From positions 15,926-79,925 of the forward strand of contig NZ_CAMIBP010000009.1 of the NCBI RefSeq assembly GCF_946223165.1: a stretch of 64,000 bases of DNA. The letters run 5' to 3'. Made by a program: the position numbers and the translations under genes. The notes beneath the pieces were generated by a model. It made no database searches and was not told the DNA's origin. It was given only the letters and a program-made list of their open reading frames with translations. The stretch is from an uncultured Corynebacterium sp. (GTDB lineage Bacteria > Actinomycetota > Actinomycetes > Mycobacteriales > Mycobacteriaceae). Shown here in pieces: positions 16,078-24,575 of the stretch (position 1 is its first letter; the number at the start of each line of letters is the position of its first letter).

Positions 16078-17739
16078 ATGTTTGCGGTCAATACCTCAGC
16101 AATCGGCGGCAGCCTTGGCCTGACGGCACTCGTGTCGGCCGTGCCGCTCATCGTCTTCTTCGTCATGCTGCTCGGCTTCAAGGCCCGCGCCCACACCTCC
16201 GGCGCGGTGGCCCTGCTCGCCTCCATCCTCATCGCCGTCCTCGGCATGGGCATGCCCATGGGCATGTCCATGTCCGCTGCCGGCCGCGGCGCACTCTTCG
16301 GCCTGCTGCCCATCGTCTTCGTCATCATCATGGCCGTGTGGTTCTACGAGGTCACCGTCGCCTCCGGGCGCTTCGAGGACTTGCGCCGCACGTTTGACCT
16401 CCTCGGCGAGGGTGACGTGCGCATCCAGGCCATCCTCATCGCGTTCTGCTTCGGCGGACTCCTCGAGGCCCTCGCCGGATTCGGCGCCCCCGTCGCCATC
16501 ACCGCGACGATGATCCTCGCGCTCGGGGTCAAGCCGCTCAAGGCCGCGTCCACGGTGCTTATCGCCAACACCGCACCGGTGGCCTTCGGCGCCGTCGCCA
16601 TCCCCATCATCACCGCGGGCGAGGTCGGCGGCCGCACCAGCGAGCAGACGGCGAACATCGCCGGCATCGTCGGCCTGCAGGCCTTCGTCCTGTCCATCAT
16701 CGTGCCGTTCATCATCCTGTTCGTCCTCGACGGCATGCGCGGCGTCCGCGAGGCCGGCCCCGCCGCGGCCGTCGTGGCCCTGTCCTTCGGCGTTACCCAG
16801 TGGCTCGTCGCTGAGTTCTTCGCCTTCCAGCTTGCCGATGTCCTCGCCGCCATCGTCTCCCTCGGCGTCGCCGTCGCCTTCCTCCGCGTCTGGAAGCCCA
16901 AGGGCGTGCCAGAGCTGCGCGAGCGCATGGGCCTGCCCGCCCAGGAGACCGACGTCTACCTCCCCGCGCGGCGCATCTGGATGGCGATGTTCCCCTACCT
17001 CGTCGTGACCATCGTCTTCGCACTGGCCAACATCGGGTCCGCCATCCCGACGTGGCTCAAGGGCTTTGCCTTCAGCTTCGACTGGCCGGGCCTCACCGGC
17101 ACCATGACCGACTCCAACGGCAACGTCGTTAAGTCCGCCTTCTCCTTCGCCTACATCGCCAACCCGGGCACCCTGCTGCTCATCTCCGGACTCATCGTGG
17201 GCGCCATCTACATGACGTTCAACGACAAGGGCGAGTACGCGCTCACCGGCGGCCAGATGTGGAAGGCGTTTACCTCGGTGGCCTACCGCATGCGGTTCTC
17301 CTCGCTCACCATCCTGCTGGTGTTGGCCCTGGCCTACGTCATGAACTACTCGGGCCAGACCGTGGCCATGGGCGAATTCTTCGCCAACCTCGGCGGCGTG
17401 TTCGCGTTCCTCGCCCCGGTGCTCGGCTGGATCGGCACCGCCGTGACGGGCTCCGACACCTCCGCGAACGCGCTATTCGCCAACCTTCAGGTCACCGCGG
17501 CCCACAACATCGGCCTCAACCCCGACCTGCTGCTCGCGGCCAACACCATGGGCGGCGTCACCGGCAAGATGATGTCCCCGCAGTCGCTCGCCATCGCGGC
17601 CACCGCGGTGCACAAGGAGGGCGAGGAATCCGCCATTCTCAAGGCCGTTGTCGGCTACTCGTTCCTCCTCCTCGTCGTCCTCTGTACTCTCGTCTTCCTG
17701 CAGACGAACGCGCTGGCGTGGACGGCGCCGACCCTTTAA
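16078..17739 (+). CDS. lctP: L-lactate permease, LctP family
   Basis: A 553-residue membrane protein with about twelve to fourteen spans. Signatures of the lactate permease family are visible: FGGLLEALAGFGAPVAIT, LIANTAPVAFGA, and near the end FLAPVLGWIGTAVTGSDTS and NTMGGVTGKMMSPQSLAIA. It imports lactate with protons. ATG 16078 is chosen because GGGAG precedes it; the in-frame upstream ATG lacks such a site. The lutABC genes follow after 119 bp, so the block imports and oxidises lactate. Confidence 0.93.
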   Translation: MFAVNTSAIGGSLGLTALVSAVPLIVFFVMLLGFKARAHTSGAVALLASILIAVLGMGMPMGMSMSAAGRGALFGLLPIVFVIIMAVWFYEVTVASGRFEDLRRTFDLLGEGDVRIQAILIAFCFGGLLEALAGFGAPVAITATMILALGVKPLKAASTVLIANTAPVAFGAVAIPIITAGEVGGRTSEQTANIAGIVGLQAFVLSIIVPFIILFVLDGMRGVREAGPAAAVVALSFGVTQWLVAEFFAFQLADVLAAIVSLGVAVAFLRVWKPKGVPELRERMGLPAQETDVYLPARRIWMAMFPYLVVTIVFALANIGSAIPTWLKGFAFSFDWPGLTGTMTDSNGNVVKSAFSFAYIANPGTLLLISGLIVGAIYMTFNDKGEYALTGGQMWKAFTSVAYRMRFSSLTILLVLALAYVMNYSGQTVAMGEFFANLGGVFAFLAPVLGWIGTAVTGSDTSANALFANLQVTAAHNIGLNPDLLLAANTMGGVTGKMMSPQSLAIAATAVHKEGEESAILKAVVGYSFLLLVVLCTLVFLQTNALAWTAPTL

Positions 17740-17747
17740 GTCCGGAT

Positions 17748-17771
17748 TTACGCAACATTTCTGTTGCGTAA
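17748..17771. terminator. 10-bp inverted repeat between lctP and lutA
   Basis: TTACGCAACA and TGTTGCGTAA flank a TTTC loop, 9 bp after the lctP stop. A T-run is missing, so it could be a weak terminator, an mRNA-end stabiliser or an operator. Confidence 0.5.
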
Positions 17772-17790
17772 TAACCGCAGGTCACCGCCG

Positions 17791-17816
17791 TTTTCTCACA
17801 AGAAAAGGCGTACAAT
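17791..17816 (+). promoter_or_regulatory. lutABC promoter with TTTTCT-N4-AGAAAA repeat
   Basis: TACAAT (17811-17816) is a good -10 box 43 bp before lutA. Directly upstream, TTTTCTCACAAGAAAA (17791-17806) is an inverted repeat covering the -35/spacer area. Its half-sites equal those of the palindrome at the RpiR gene promoter (46274-46291). Confidence 0.5.
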
Positions 17817-17858
17817 TACATCCATCCCATGACAATCGATTCTTCATAAGGAGCACAC

Positions 17859-18644
17859 ATGAAGGTCGCACTCTTCTCCACGTGCATCGGAGACGCCCTC
17901 TTCCCGGACGTCCAAAAAGCCACCGCACTTGTCCTCTCCCGCCTGGGCTACGAGATCGTCCTCCCAGTCGAGCAGACCTGTTGCGGTCAGATGCACTTCA
18001 ACACCGGTTACCAGAAGGAGTCGCTCGGCATGATCCGCTCCTACGCGGACGCGTTTGCGGATCCCTCCATTGACTACGTCGTGGCCGCCTCCGGCTCCTG
18101 CGTCGGCGCGGTGCGCGAGCAGCACGTCCGCCTGGCGGATCGCCACGGCACCGCCGCGGACGTCGACGGCGCCAAGCAGGCCGCCGGCAAGACCTATGAC
18201 CTCGCAGAGTTCCTCGTCGACGTCGCCGGCGTCACCAACGTCGGCGCCTTCTTCCCGCACAAGGTCACCTATCACTCCTCGTGCCACGGCCGCCGCTTCC
18301 TCAAGCTCGGCGACCGCCCCTATGACCTGCTCGCCCAGGTCGAGGGCATCGACCTCGTTCCGCTGACCAACGAGGAAGAGTGCTGCGGCTTCGGCGGCAC
18401 GTTCTCCCTGAAGAACCCCGAGGTCTCCCAGGCCATGGTCTCGGACAAGGTCCAGCACATCAAGGAGACCGAGGCCGAGTACGTCACCGGCGGTGACTCC
18501 TCCTGCCTCATGAATATCGCCGGCTCCCTGGCCCGCCAGCGCACCGGCATCCGCGCCGTCCACATGGCCGAAATCCTGGCCTCCACCAAGGAGCACCCGT
18601 GGACCCCGACGTCCGCCGCTTACCCGAAGGAGAAGATGCTCTAA
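17859..18644 (+). CDS. lutA: Lactate utilization protein A (LutA/LldE)
   Basis: A 261-residue iron-sulfur-linked subunit of the LutABC L-lactate oxidase, which converts lactate to pyruvate without LldD. It holds two cysteine-rich CCG domains: EQTCCGQMHFNTG near residue 42 and EECCGFGGTFSLKNPEVS near residue 175, plus single cysteines in ASGSCVGAVR and DSSCLMN. AAGGAG precedes the ATG. Its TAA overlaps the lutB ATG (TAATG), so the two are translationally coupled. Confidence 0.93.
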   Translation: MKVALFSTCIGDALFPDVQKATALVLSRLGYEIVLPVEQTCCGQMHFNTGYQKESLGMIRSYADAFADPSIDYVVAASGSCVGAVREQHVRLADRHGTAADVDGAKQAAGKTYDLAEFLVDVAGVTNVGAFFPHKVTYHSSCHGRRFLKLGDRPYDLLAQVEGIDLVPLTNEEECCGFGGTFSLKNPEVSQAMVSDKVQHIKETEAEYVTGGDSSCLMNIAGSLARQRTGIRAVHMAEILASTKEHPWTPTSAAYPKEKML

Positions 18645-20185
18645 TGACTACGTTCCTCGGCACCCCCACCACCCCGCCCCGCGCCCCGGAAGGCGTGGGC
18701 AACCTCCGCGGCGATCGCGGCTTCGTCCCCGCCGCGCACGACGGGCTCAACAACGCCACCCAGCGCCGCAACCTACGCCACGCCACCACCACCATCCGCA
18801 CCAAGCGCCAGCACGCGGTCGATGAGACCCCGGACTGGCAGCAGCTGCGCGACGCGGGCTCCGCCCTCAAGGAAGACGTCGGCGCCCGCATGGGCGAGCT
18901 GCTCCTCCAGTTCGAGGAGCAGGTCACCGCCCGCGGCGGCCACGTTCACTGGGCGCGCGACGCGCGCGAGGCCAATGACATCATCACCGGCCTCATCAAG
19001 GAGCAGGGCGTGGACGAGGTCGTCAAGATCAAGTCCATGGCCACCCAGGAAATCGGCCTCAACGAGCACCTGGAATCAGAAGGTATTCACGCCCAGGAGA
19101 CCGACCTGGCGGAGCTCATCGTCCAGCTCGGCGACGACCGCCCGTCCCACATCCTGGTCCCGGCCATCCACCGCAACCGCGCTGAGATCCGCGACATCTT
19201 CGTCCGCAAGATGCCCAACGTGGATGAGACCCTCAAGGCGGAGCCGCCCGTGCTCGCCGAGGCCTCCCGCTCCTTCCTGCGCGAGCAGTTCATGAAGGCC
19301 AAGGTGGCCATCTCCGGCGCCAACTTCGGCGTCGCAGAGACCGGCACCATCAACATCGTGGAGTCCGAGGGCAACGGCCGCATGTGCCTGACCCTGCCGG
19401 AGACCCTCATCACCGTCATGGGCATCGAAAAGCTCGTGCCCACCTTCCAGGACCTTGAGGTCTTCCTCCAGCTGCTGCCGCGCTCCTCCACGGCGGAGCG
19501 CATGAACCCGTACACCTCCATGTGGGCGGGCGTGACCGAGGACGACGGCCCCCAGAACTTCCACGTCGTCCTGCTGGACAACGGCCGCACCGCGGCGCTG
19601 TCGTCGCCGATTGGCCACAAGGCACTCAAGTGCATCCGCTGCTCCGCGTGTCTCAACGTCTGCCCGGTCTACGAGCGCGCCGGCGGCCACGCCTACGGCT
19701 CCGTCTACCCGGGCCCCATCGGTATCTCGCTGACCCCGCAGCTCACGGGCATGAAGGACCACCACGATCCGTCCGCCTCCCTGCCGTACGCGTGCTCCCT
19801 GTGCGGCCGCTGCGACGAGGTCTGCCCGGTGAAGATCCCGCTCACCGACGTCATCCTGGAGAACCGCTACCAGAAGATCGAGCACGCCAAGCCGCCGATC
19901 GAGCCCAAGCTCTTCGGCGTCGTCCAGCTGCTGTGGTCCAACCCGAAACTGTGGAACCAGGTCACCCACATGGTGGCGCTTGGCCGCATCCTCGGCGGAT
20001 TTAACGGTGTCATGGACAAGCTGCCGCTGTTCCTGGCCGGCTGGTCCGACGCACGCGACACCGCCGTGCCGCCGAAGAAGTCCTTCCGCCAGTGGTTCGA
20101 CACCGATGACGCCCAGGCGCTGCTGGCCTCCGCCCGCGCCGAAGGCTTGCCCACCAACGCTCTGTCCGGAAAGGAGGACAAGTAA
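18644..20185 (+). CDS. lutB: Lactate utilization protein B (LutB/LldF), 2x[4Fe-4S]
   Basis: A 513-residue subunit of the LutABC complex. The N-terminal and central part is the LUD domain (MATQEIGLNEHLESEGI, then GVAETGTINIVESEGNGRM). Two ferredoxin-type clusters follow: CIRCSACLNVCPVYE at about residue 330 and CSLCGRCDEVCPVKIP at about residue 385. The ATG at 18644 overlaps the lutA stop, and this start is favoured over the longer in-frame option because it lacks the antisense-like extension. The N-terminus carries an extra ~55 residues rich in Arg and Thr compared with the core family. Confidence 0.93.
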   Translation: MTTFLGTPTTPPRAPEGVGNLRGDRGFVPAAHDGLNNATQRRNLRHATTTIRTKRQHAVDETPDWQQLRDAGSALKEDVGARMGELLLQFEEQVTARGGHVHWARDAREANDIITGLIKEQGVDEVVKIKSMATQEIGLNEHLESEGIHAQETDLAELIVQLGDDRPSHILVPAIHRNRAEIRDIFVRKMPNVDETLKAEPPVLAEASRSFLREQFMKAKVAISGANFGVAETGTINIVESEGNGRMCLTLPETLITVMGIEKLVPTFQDLEVFLQLLPRSSTAERMNPYTSMWAGVTEDDGPQNFHVVLLDNGRTAALSSPIGHKALKCIRCSACLNVCPVYERAGGHAYGSVYPGPIGISLTPQLTGMKDHHDPSASLPYACSLCGRCDEVCPVKIPLTDVILENRYQKIEHAKPPIEPKLFGVVQLLWSNPKLWNQVTHMVALGRILGGFNGVMDKLPLFLAGWSDARDTAVPPKKSFRQWFDTDDAQALLASARAEGLPTNALSGKEDK

Positions 20186-20821
20186 ATGAACGCCAAAGAA
20201 GAGATCCTCGCCCGCATCGCCTCCGCACAGAAGTCCGCCGGCCTGCCCGATCACGTCGACGTCCCGCGCGAGTATCAGACGGTGGGCACCTTGGGCACCG
20301 AGGATCTGCGCGACATGCTCATCGACCGCCTCGAGGACTACAAGGCCGATGTCAAAGTCACCGAGGAAGCCGACCTGCCGCAGGCCATCGCCGACGTCCT
20401 CGCGGACCGCGGCTGCACGGATGTTCGCTACGCCGAGGGCATGGACGCGGGCCTGCTCGCCCCGTTCGTCGCCGCCGGTGGCCAGGCCACCCCGGACGAC
20501 CCGGCCTCAGATCCGCGCGCGCTCGATGCTGTCGATGCCGTCGTCACCGAGTCCCACGTCACCTCGGCGCAGACCGGCACCATTGTGCTCGAGTCCGGCC
20601 CGCTGTGCGGCCGCCGCGCGCTCACGCTCGTGCCCGACCGCCACGTGTGCATCGTCCGCCGCGACTCCGTCGTGTACGGCGTCCCGGAAATGGTCTCGCG
20701 CATCAACCCGGACCGCCCGGCCACGTGGGTCTCCGGTCCGTCGGCCACCTCCGACATTGAGCTCTCGCGCGTCGAGGGCGTCCACGGCCCGCGCGATCTC
20801 ATCGTCATCATCGTGAAGTAG
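20186..20821 (+). CDS. lutC: Lactate utilization protein C (LutC/LldG)
   Basis: A 211-residue LUD-domain protein, third subunit of the lactate oxidase complex. Recognisable parts are the N-terminal AKEEILARIASA helix, then VTESHVTSAQTGTIVLE, the glycine/arginine loop RRALTLVPDRHVCIV and the C-terminal SATSDIELSRVEGVHGPR, the typical family ending. AAGGAGG lies 8 nt before the ATG, within the end of lutB, and the genes abut. A strong hairpin terminator follows at 20861. Confidence 0.93.
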   Translation: MNAKEEILARIASAQKSAGLPDHVDVPREYQTVGTLGTEDLRDMLIDRLEDYKADVKVTEEADLPQAIADVLADRGCTDVRYAEGMDAGLLAPFVAAGGQATPDDPASDPRALDAVDAVVTESHVTSAQTGTIVLESGPLCGRRALTLVPDRHVCIVRRDSVVYGVPEMVSRINPDRPATWVSGPSATSDIELSRVEGVHGPRDLIVIIVK

Positions 20822-20860
20822 CCCTAGGCTGCGCCGCCCCGCACTGCACCGCGGCTCCCC

Positions 20861-20922
20861 GCCCCGCCGGTGCCGCCGTACTCTCCCGAGTGCGCCGGCA
20901 CCGGCGGGGCCGTCACTGTTTT
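20861..20922 (+). terminator. Terminator of the lutABC operon
   Basis: Perfect 15-bp arms (20861-20875 and 20896-20910) flank a 20-nt loop that holds a small ACTC/GAGT hairpin. TGTTTT follows within 12 nt. Confidence 0.8.
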
Positions 20923-21031
20923 GCCTCCGCAGCCACCCCCGCGCGTTGAAAAATTATGCCACTTGGTCTGGCCATCCGTAGGCTGGTTTGTTGACCCCAT
21001 CCACTATCTCATCCAGCGCAAGGAGCCCATC

Positions 21032-22612
21032 GTGAATCTCTTGACCCGCGCAGGCGCCACCCTCGGCGCCGTCGCCGTGACCCTCGGTCTCAGCCAGGCG
21101 GCATCGGCAGCACTCGCAACGGCGGCCGAGGCACCGCACATCACCTGGGAGAACTGCCCGAAGTCCGTCGATAAAGAAGGCGCACAGTGCGGCCGCATCG
21201 ACGTGCCCACCTACTACGACAACCCGGAGGCCGGCACCATCTCCGTCGGCTTCGTCAAGGTTCCCGCCGCCAATCCGGCAGCGCGCCGCGGCTCCCTCTT
21301 CCTCAACCCCGGCGGCCCGGGCGGCGACGCCTACGCGTACGCGGGCAACACGGGCATGCCGTTCCCCGATGGGATGACGAACGAGTGGGACCTCATCGGC
21401 GTCCAGCCGCGCGGCCTGCCCGGATCTACCCCGGTGAGCTGCACCCAGCCGGGCGGTTCGGAGATTGACGCCATCTTCCGCGCCGGCGCCTACACCCAGG
21501 CCTCCTGTGAGAAGGACACCCCGGGCTACACGAAGTCGCTGACCACGTACAACACCGCCCGCGACTGGGACATGGTGCGCTGGGCGCTGGGCGAGGAGCG
21601 CATCTCCATCCTCGGCACCAGCTACGGCACCTACCTGGGGTCCGCCTATGCCACGATGTTCCCGAACCGCACGGACCGGCTCGTCCTCGACTCCGCCATG
21701 AGCACCAAGCTCGCCTGGAACGGCGTCCTAGAGTCGCAGATGGCCGGCTATGACATGGCCTACAACGACTTCTTCTCCTACGTCGCGGCTAACGATGCCG
21801 AGTACCACCTGGGCACCACCCCGCTGGCCGTCTACCAGCGCTGGTCTCAAAAGGTCCAGTCCGAGGTCGGCGTCCGCCCGACGGTGCTGCCGCCCAACGC
21901 GCAGATCGGTGACCTCCCGCCGGGGCTGAGCATCGCCGGCCAGCCGGGCGCGGATCTCATGACCGCCACCGGAAAGCTGCGCGTCAACGCCGAGTTCCTC
22001 GGGGATCGCATCACGCACCCCAACGGCACCGTCGCCAACTCCCCCACCTTCATGCTGCTGCGCGGCATCGCCCCGGCGCCCGTCCAGTGGCCGCAGCTCG
22101 CCCGCCACATCGCCGGCCAGGAGGACATGTCCAAGGTCCTCTCCGGCGGCGATCTCTCCGAGCAGGAGCAAAAGGATCTCATGATGCAGCAGATCCAGGC
22201 GCAGAACATGCAGAACCTCATCATGTGCAACGAGAACCAGGCACCGGGCAACGTGGCCTACCTGCCGGAACTCCTCTGGTCCCAGTTCGTCACCGGTGAC
22301 CCGTCCGCGCTCATCACCGCGCTCTACGCCTCCGGCACCGCCTGCTCCGGGATGGCGCCCGTGACGAAGCCCGTCGCCCTCGACGGTTCCGCGCTGGCCG
22401 TCCAGCCGCTCCAGATCTCCGCGACGCGCGACCCGCAGACCCCGTACCAGTTCCACGGCGACACCGCCCGCGCCATGCGCGCCCACGTCGTCACCGTCCA
22501 CGGCCCGGGCCACGGCCAGGTGGGCACGGGCAACAAGGCCGTCGACGATGTCGTGGTCGAGTACCTGCGCACCGGCCACACCGGCGTCACCGACGTCCCG
22601 GGGCTCCACTAG
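21032..22612 (+). CDS. Secreted S33-family alpha/beta hydrolase (tripeptidyl aminopeptidase type)
   Basis: A 526-residue exported protein. GTG 21032 has AAGGAG upstream and gives a signal peptide ending around ASAALATAAEA. The fold shows the oxyanion element FLNPGGPGGDA, the nucleophile elbow GTSYGTYLG (Ser near residue 195), an acid in ISATRDPQTPY and the catalytic histidine in VHGPGHGQVG. This is the layout of actinobacterial secreted tripeptidyl aminopeptidases, which trim peptides outside the cell. A decayed copy of its C-terminal region lies just downstream (22630-22821), so the gene once had a tandem paralogue. Confidence 0.85.
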   Translation: MNLLTRAGATLGAVAVTLGLSQAASAALATAAEAPHITWENCPKSVDKEGAQCGRIDVPTYYDNPEAGTISVGFVKVPAANPAARRGSLFLNPGGPGGDAYAYAGNTGMPFPDGMTNEWDLIGVQPRGLPGSTPVSCTQPGGSEIDAIFRAGAYTQASCEKDTPGYTKSLTTYNTARDWDMVRWALGEERISILGTSYGTYLGSAYATMFPNRTDRLVLDSAMSTKLAWNGVLESQMAGYDMAYNDFFSYVAANDAEYHLGTTPLAVYQRWSQKVQSEVGVRPTVLPPNAQIGDLPPGLSIAGQPGADLMTATGKLRVNAEFLGDRITHPNGTVANSPTFMLLRGIAPAPVQWPQLARHIAGQEDMSKVLSGGDLSEQEQKDLMMQQIQAQNMQNLIMCNENQAPGNVAYLPELLWSQFVTGDPSALITALYASGTACSGMAPVTKPVALDGSALAVQPLQISATRDPQTPYQFHGDTARAMRAHVVTVHGPGHGQVGTGNKAVDDVVVEYLRTGHTGVTDVPGLH

Positions 22613-22629
22613 TCCCCCTGCGCGCCCGT

Positions 22630-22821
22630 AGCCTCCTCGGACATCGCGGTCACCCGCGCCGTGGACTGCCAGGAGACCCACCAACCCTCCACCCCTTATT
22701 CCTGGCACGGGTGCTGCAGCAGCGCATGGGCAGCCAGCTCGTCACCGTCAATGGCCCGGGTCACGGCCACACCATCACCCACAACCCGGCCGATTCCAAC
22801 TCCCGGCCGGGCGTGGGATAG
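22630..22821 (+). pseudogene. Remnant of a second S33 hydrolase (C-terminal fragment)
   Basis: Two frames carry fragments that align with the end of the intact hydrolase. THQPSTPYSWHG parallels TRDPQTPYQFHG in one frame. Then, in the next frame, VLQQRMGSQLVTVNGPGHGH parallels ARAMRAHVVTVHGPGHGQ and runs on to a TAG at 22819. The catalytic-histidine motif GPGH is intact although the gene is gone. A tandem duplication followed by deletion and frameshift explains this best. Confidence 0.65.
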
Positions 22822-22855
22822 AATGAATTCTCGTTGCGGTTTCCCGCAGCGGTTT

Positions 22856-22932
22856 GCCTCCGTAGCTCAGCGGATTAGAGCATCGGTTTCCGGTACCGAA
22901 GGTCGCAGGTTCGATCCCTGTCGGGGGCACCA
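22856..22932 (+). tRNA. tRNA-Arg (anticodon CCG)
   Basis: The acceptor arms GCCTCCG and CGGGGGC pair with one T-G. A normal D-arm (TAGCTCAGCGGATTAGAGCA) is present, the anticodon stem TCGGT/ACCGA encloses TTCCGGT, and the T-loop is GGTTCGATCC. The genomic sequence ends with an encoded CCA. A hairpin terminator follows 12 nt later. Confidence 0.95.
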
Positions 22933-22943
22933 CGCTACACCAC

Positions 22944-22984
22944 GTCCCCGTCGCGTTGTGCGACGGGGACTTCGCGTTCTTTTC
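22944..22984 (+). terminator. Terminator of the tRNA-Arg gene
   Basis: GTCCCCGTCGC and GCGACGGGGAC (22944-22954, 22960-22970) pair perfectly around a 5-nt loop. TTCGCGTTCTTTT follows. Confidence 0.8.
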
Positions 22985-23022
22985 GGCGGCGCACCGCGGC
23001 CACCCGGCCGTTGCGCGTGCAT

Positions 23023-23076
23023 TAACGCCAAAAAGTGGCCAGCCTTTTGAACAATGTGCCGAGTTTTTGGCGGTTA
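23023..23076. repeat. Inverted repeat downstream of tRNA-Arg
   Basis: TAACGCCAAAAA (23023-23034) is mirrored by TTTTTGGCG-G-TTA (23064-23076) with one extra G, across about 29 bp. Its role is unknown. It lies in a gene-free stretch beside a tRNA, but no integrase or phage gene is present. Confidence 0.4.
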
Positions 23077-23115
23077 CGCATGCCGCCGCGCGCTGCCGGG
23101 CCCTAGGGGCAGAAG

Positions 23116-23148
23116 CACAAAAGCCCCGACCCGCGAAGGGCCGAGGCT
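23116..23148 (-). terminator. Terminator of the 58-residue protein gene
   Basis: On the minus strand AGCCTCGGCCC pairs with GGGTCGGGGCT (two G-T pairs), then TTTTG follows. It lies 50 bp behind the stop codon at 23198. Confidence 0.7.
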
Positions 23149-23197
23149 GTGAACTGGCGACTGCCGTGCAGGCAGCGCCAAGATAATGCTGAGGAAA

Positions 23198-23374
23198 CTA
23201 GTTTTGGGTGATGAAGGAGCCCCACTCGATGTAGTGCATGCCGAAGAGGGCGCCGTACCAGACGATGACCATGAGGATGAACATCGGGACAACGAAGAGG
23301 AACTCGGAGACCCAGCCGTCAGCCTTGTCGCGTGCTGCCTGCTCCTGTGCTTCGGTTTCCTGACGAGTTGCCAT
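23198..23374 (-). CDS. Small single-span membrane protein (58 residues)
   Basis: The frame from ATG 23374 encodes a charged, Gln/Glu-rich N-terminus (ATRQETEAQEQAARDKADG), one hydrophobic helix (FLFVVPMFILMVIWYGALFG) and a short polar end (MHYIEWGSFITQN). GAAAGGAAAG lies just before the start, and a good terminator follows the stop. Together these support a real gene. I do not recognise the family; small accessory subunits of transporters or respiratory complexes can look like this. Confidence 0.7.
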   Translation of the reverse strand: MATRQETEAQEQAARDKADGWVSEFLFVVPMFILMVIVWYGALFGMHYIEWGSFITQN

Positions 23375-23533
23375 GCCGTCTTTCCTTTCGGTCTTTCATT
23401 GTGCCCGAGGGCGGGACTTGTAACGGGTAATACTTTAGCAGTTAAACCCCGGTTTATTGCAGTCCGATAACTTTCACGGGGCGGGTCTCACCCGGCGGGG
23501 GTCCGTAAAAAGTTTGAGTCGGTGCTGCTGCGC

Positions 23534-23833
23534 TTAGACGCCCGGGTCCTCGCCGGCCTCGAGGGCGTCGAGAAACTCGTCTCGGGCGTCAAACATGCGG
23601 TTGAGATCCGCGTCGGCGCCGACGATCCACAGCGCGGAATCCTCGTCATACGTGATGGCGGCGCCGGGATGTGCTTCCAGGACGGCCTCGATGGCGTCGA
23701 GCTGCTCCTGTGTGGCGGTCTCGTTGTCGTAGTCGTCCGGGTGCCCCAGTAGCGGGGTCTCCTCGTCGAGCGCGGTGATGTTGTAGAGCGCGTATTGGCT
23801 GCGCGGCTTTTCAAAGAGTTCTTGACCCATCAT
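23534..23833 (-). CDS. Acidic protein of unknown function (99 residues)
   Basis: The frame from ATG 23833 encodes a small acidic soluble protein with no membrane segment. Notable strings are ALDEETPLLGHPDDYDNE, EAHPGAAITYDEDSALWIVG and a C-terminal helix DARDEFLDALEAGED. A TAGACT box lies 8 nt before the ATG and no Shine-Dalgarno is present, so the mRNA is probably leaderless. The longer in-frame start would place coding sequence over that box. No family is recognised. Confidence 0.65.
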   Translation of the reverse strand: MMGQELFEKPRSQYALYNITALDEETPLLGHPDDYDNETATQEQLDAIEAVLEAHPGAAITYDEDSALWIVGADADLNRMFDARDEFLDALEAGEDPGV

Positions 23834-23899
23834 GGGAGACAAGTCTAAACCAGCTCCTCCCGCCGCGACGTCCACGCGGCGGAGTCGGACGCTTGTAGC

Positions 23900-24424
23900 C
23901 TAGTAGGCCGAGGGGCTTTCCGCCCCGGTGGTGGAGCGAATGCCCACCCCGTCGTCGTAGGTGACGACGCCGTTGCCAACGTTCATAACGCCCTGGAAGA
24001 AGCGCGTCAGCGAAGCGACGTCCTCCTGGTGCATGTGGTCGAACACGAGGCGGCGGACGGCTTCGACATGCCCAGGCACGGCAGCCTCGAGGCGCTGCAG
24101 GCCCTCCTCGGTGATACGGACAACGACGCCGCGGGCATCGCCCGCGGACTTGGCCTTCTCGACCAAGCCGCGGCGCTCCATGCGGGTGATTTGGTGCGAG
24201 GTGCGGGAGCGGTCCCACTCCAGTTCGGAGCACAGCTCGCGCAGACGCAGCTGTTGATAGTCGGCCTCCGACAGGGCGACGAGGACGGAGAACTCCGAGA
24301 TGGAGAGATCTCCGCCTTTCATGAGGGTTTCATCCATTCCGCGATTAATCTTGCGAATGGAACCCAGAATAAGGCGCCACAGCGCCTGTTCTTGCTCGTT
24401 AAGCCAACGAGGTTCTGTAGTCAT
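23900..24424 (-). CDS. MarR-family transcriptional regulator
   Basis: A 174-residue dimeric winged-helix regulator. Its central part reads LSISEFSVLVALSEA, then LRLRELCSELEWDRSRTSHQ (recognition helix), then MERRGLVEKAKSAGDARGVV (wing with the conserved D-x-R). Target and ligand are unknown. A CTTAGCTAAG palindrome (24434-24443) lies 10 bp upstream of the start and may be an autoregulatory site. The neighbouring ATPase gene ends 151 bp upstream and is read in the same direction. Confidence 0.88.
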   Translation of the reverse strand: MTTEPRWLNEQEQALWRLILGSIRKINRGMDETLMKGGDLSISEFSVLVALSEADYQQLRLRELCSELEWDRSRTSHQITRMERRGLVEKAKSAGDARGVVVRITEEGLQRLEAAVPGHVEAVRRLVFDHMHQEDVASLTRFFQGVMNVGNGVVTYDDGVGIRSTTGAESPSAY

Positions 24425-24575
24425 GTCAACTACCTTAGCTAAGAAATCGACACACTACCAAGCCGCTTTTAGGTACAAAACAGTAGATATACAGGGACTA
24501 TGAGAAATCAACACCGAATAAACTCATGAAATCTTGAGGGGCTTATACAGCCCACATATCCCATTTATGCTCCTC

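Noticed and set aside
22856..23200. Prophage or integrative-element attachment at tRNA-Arg
   Set aside because: No integrase, excisionase or duplicated tRNA 3' end was seen in the window.
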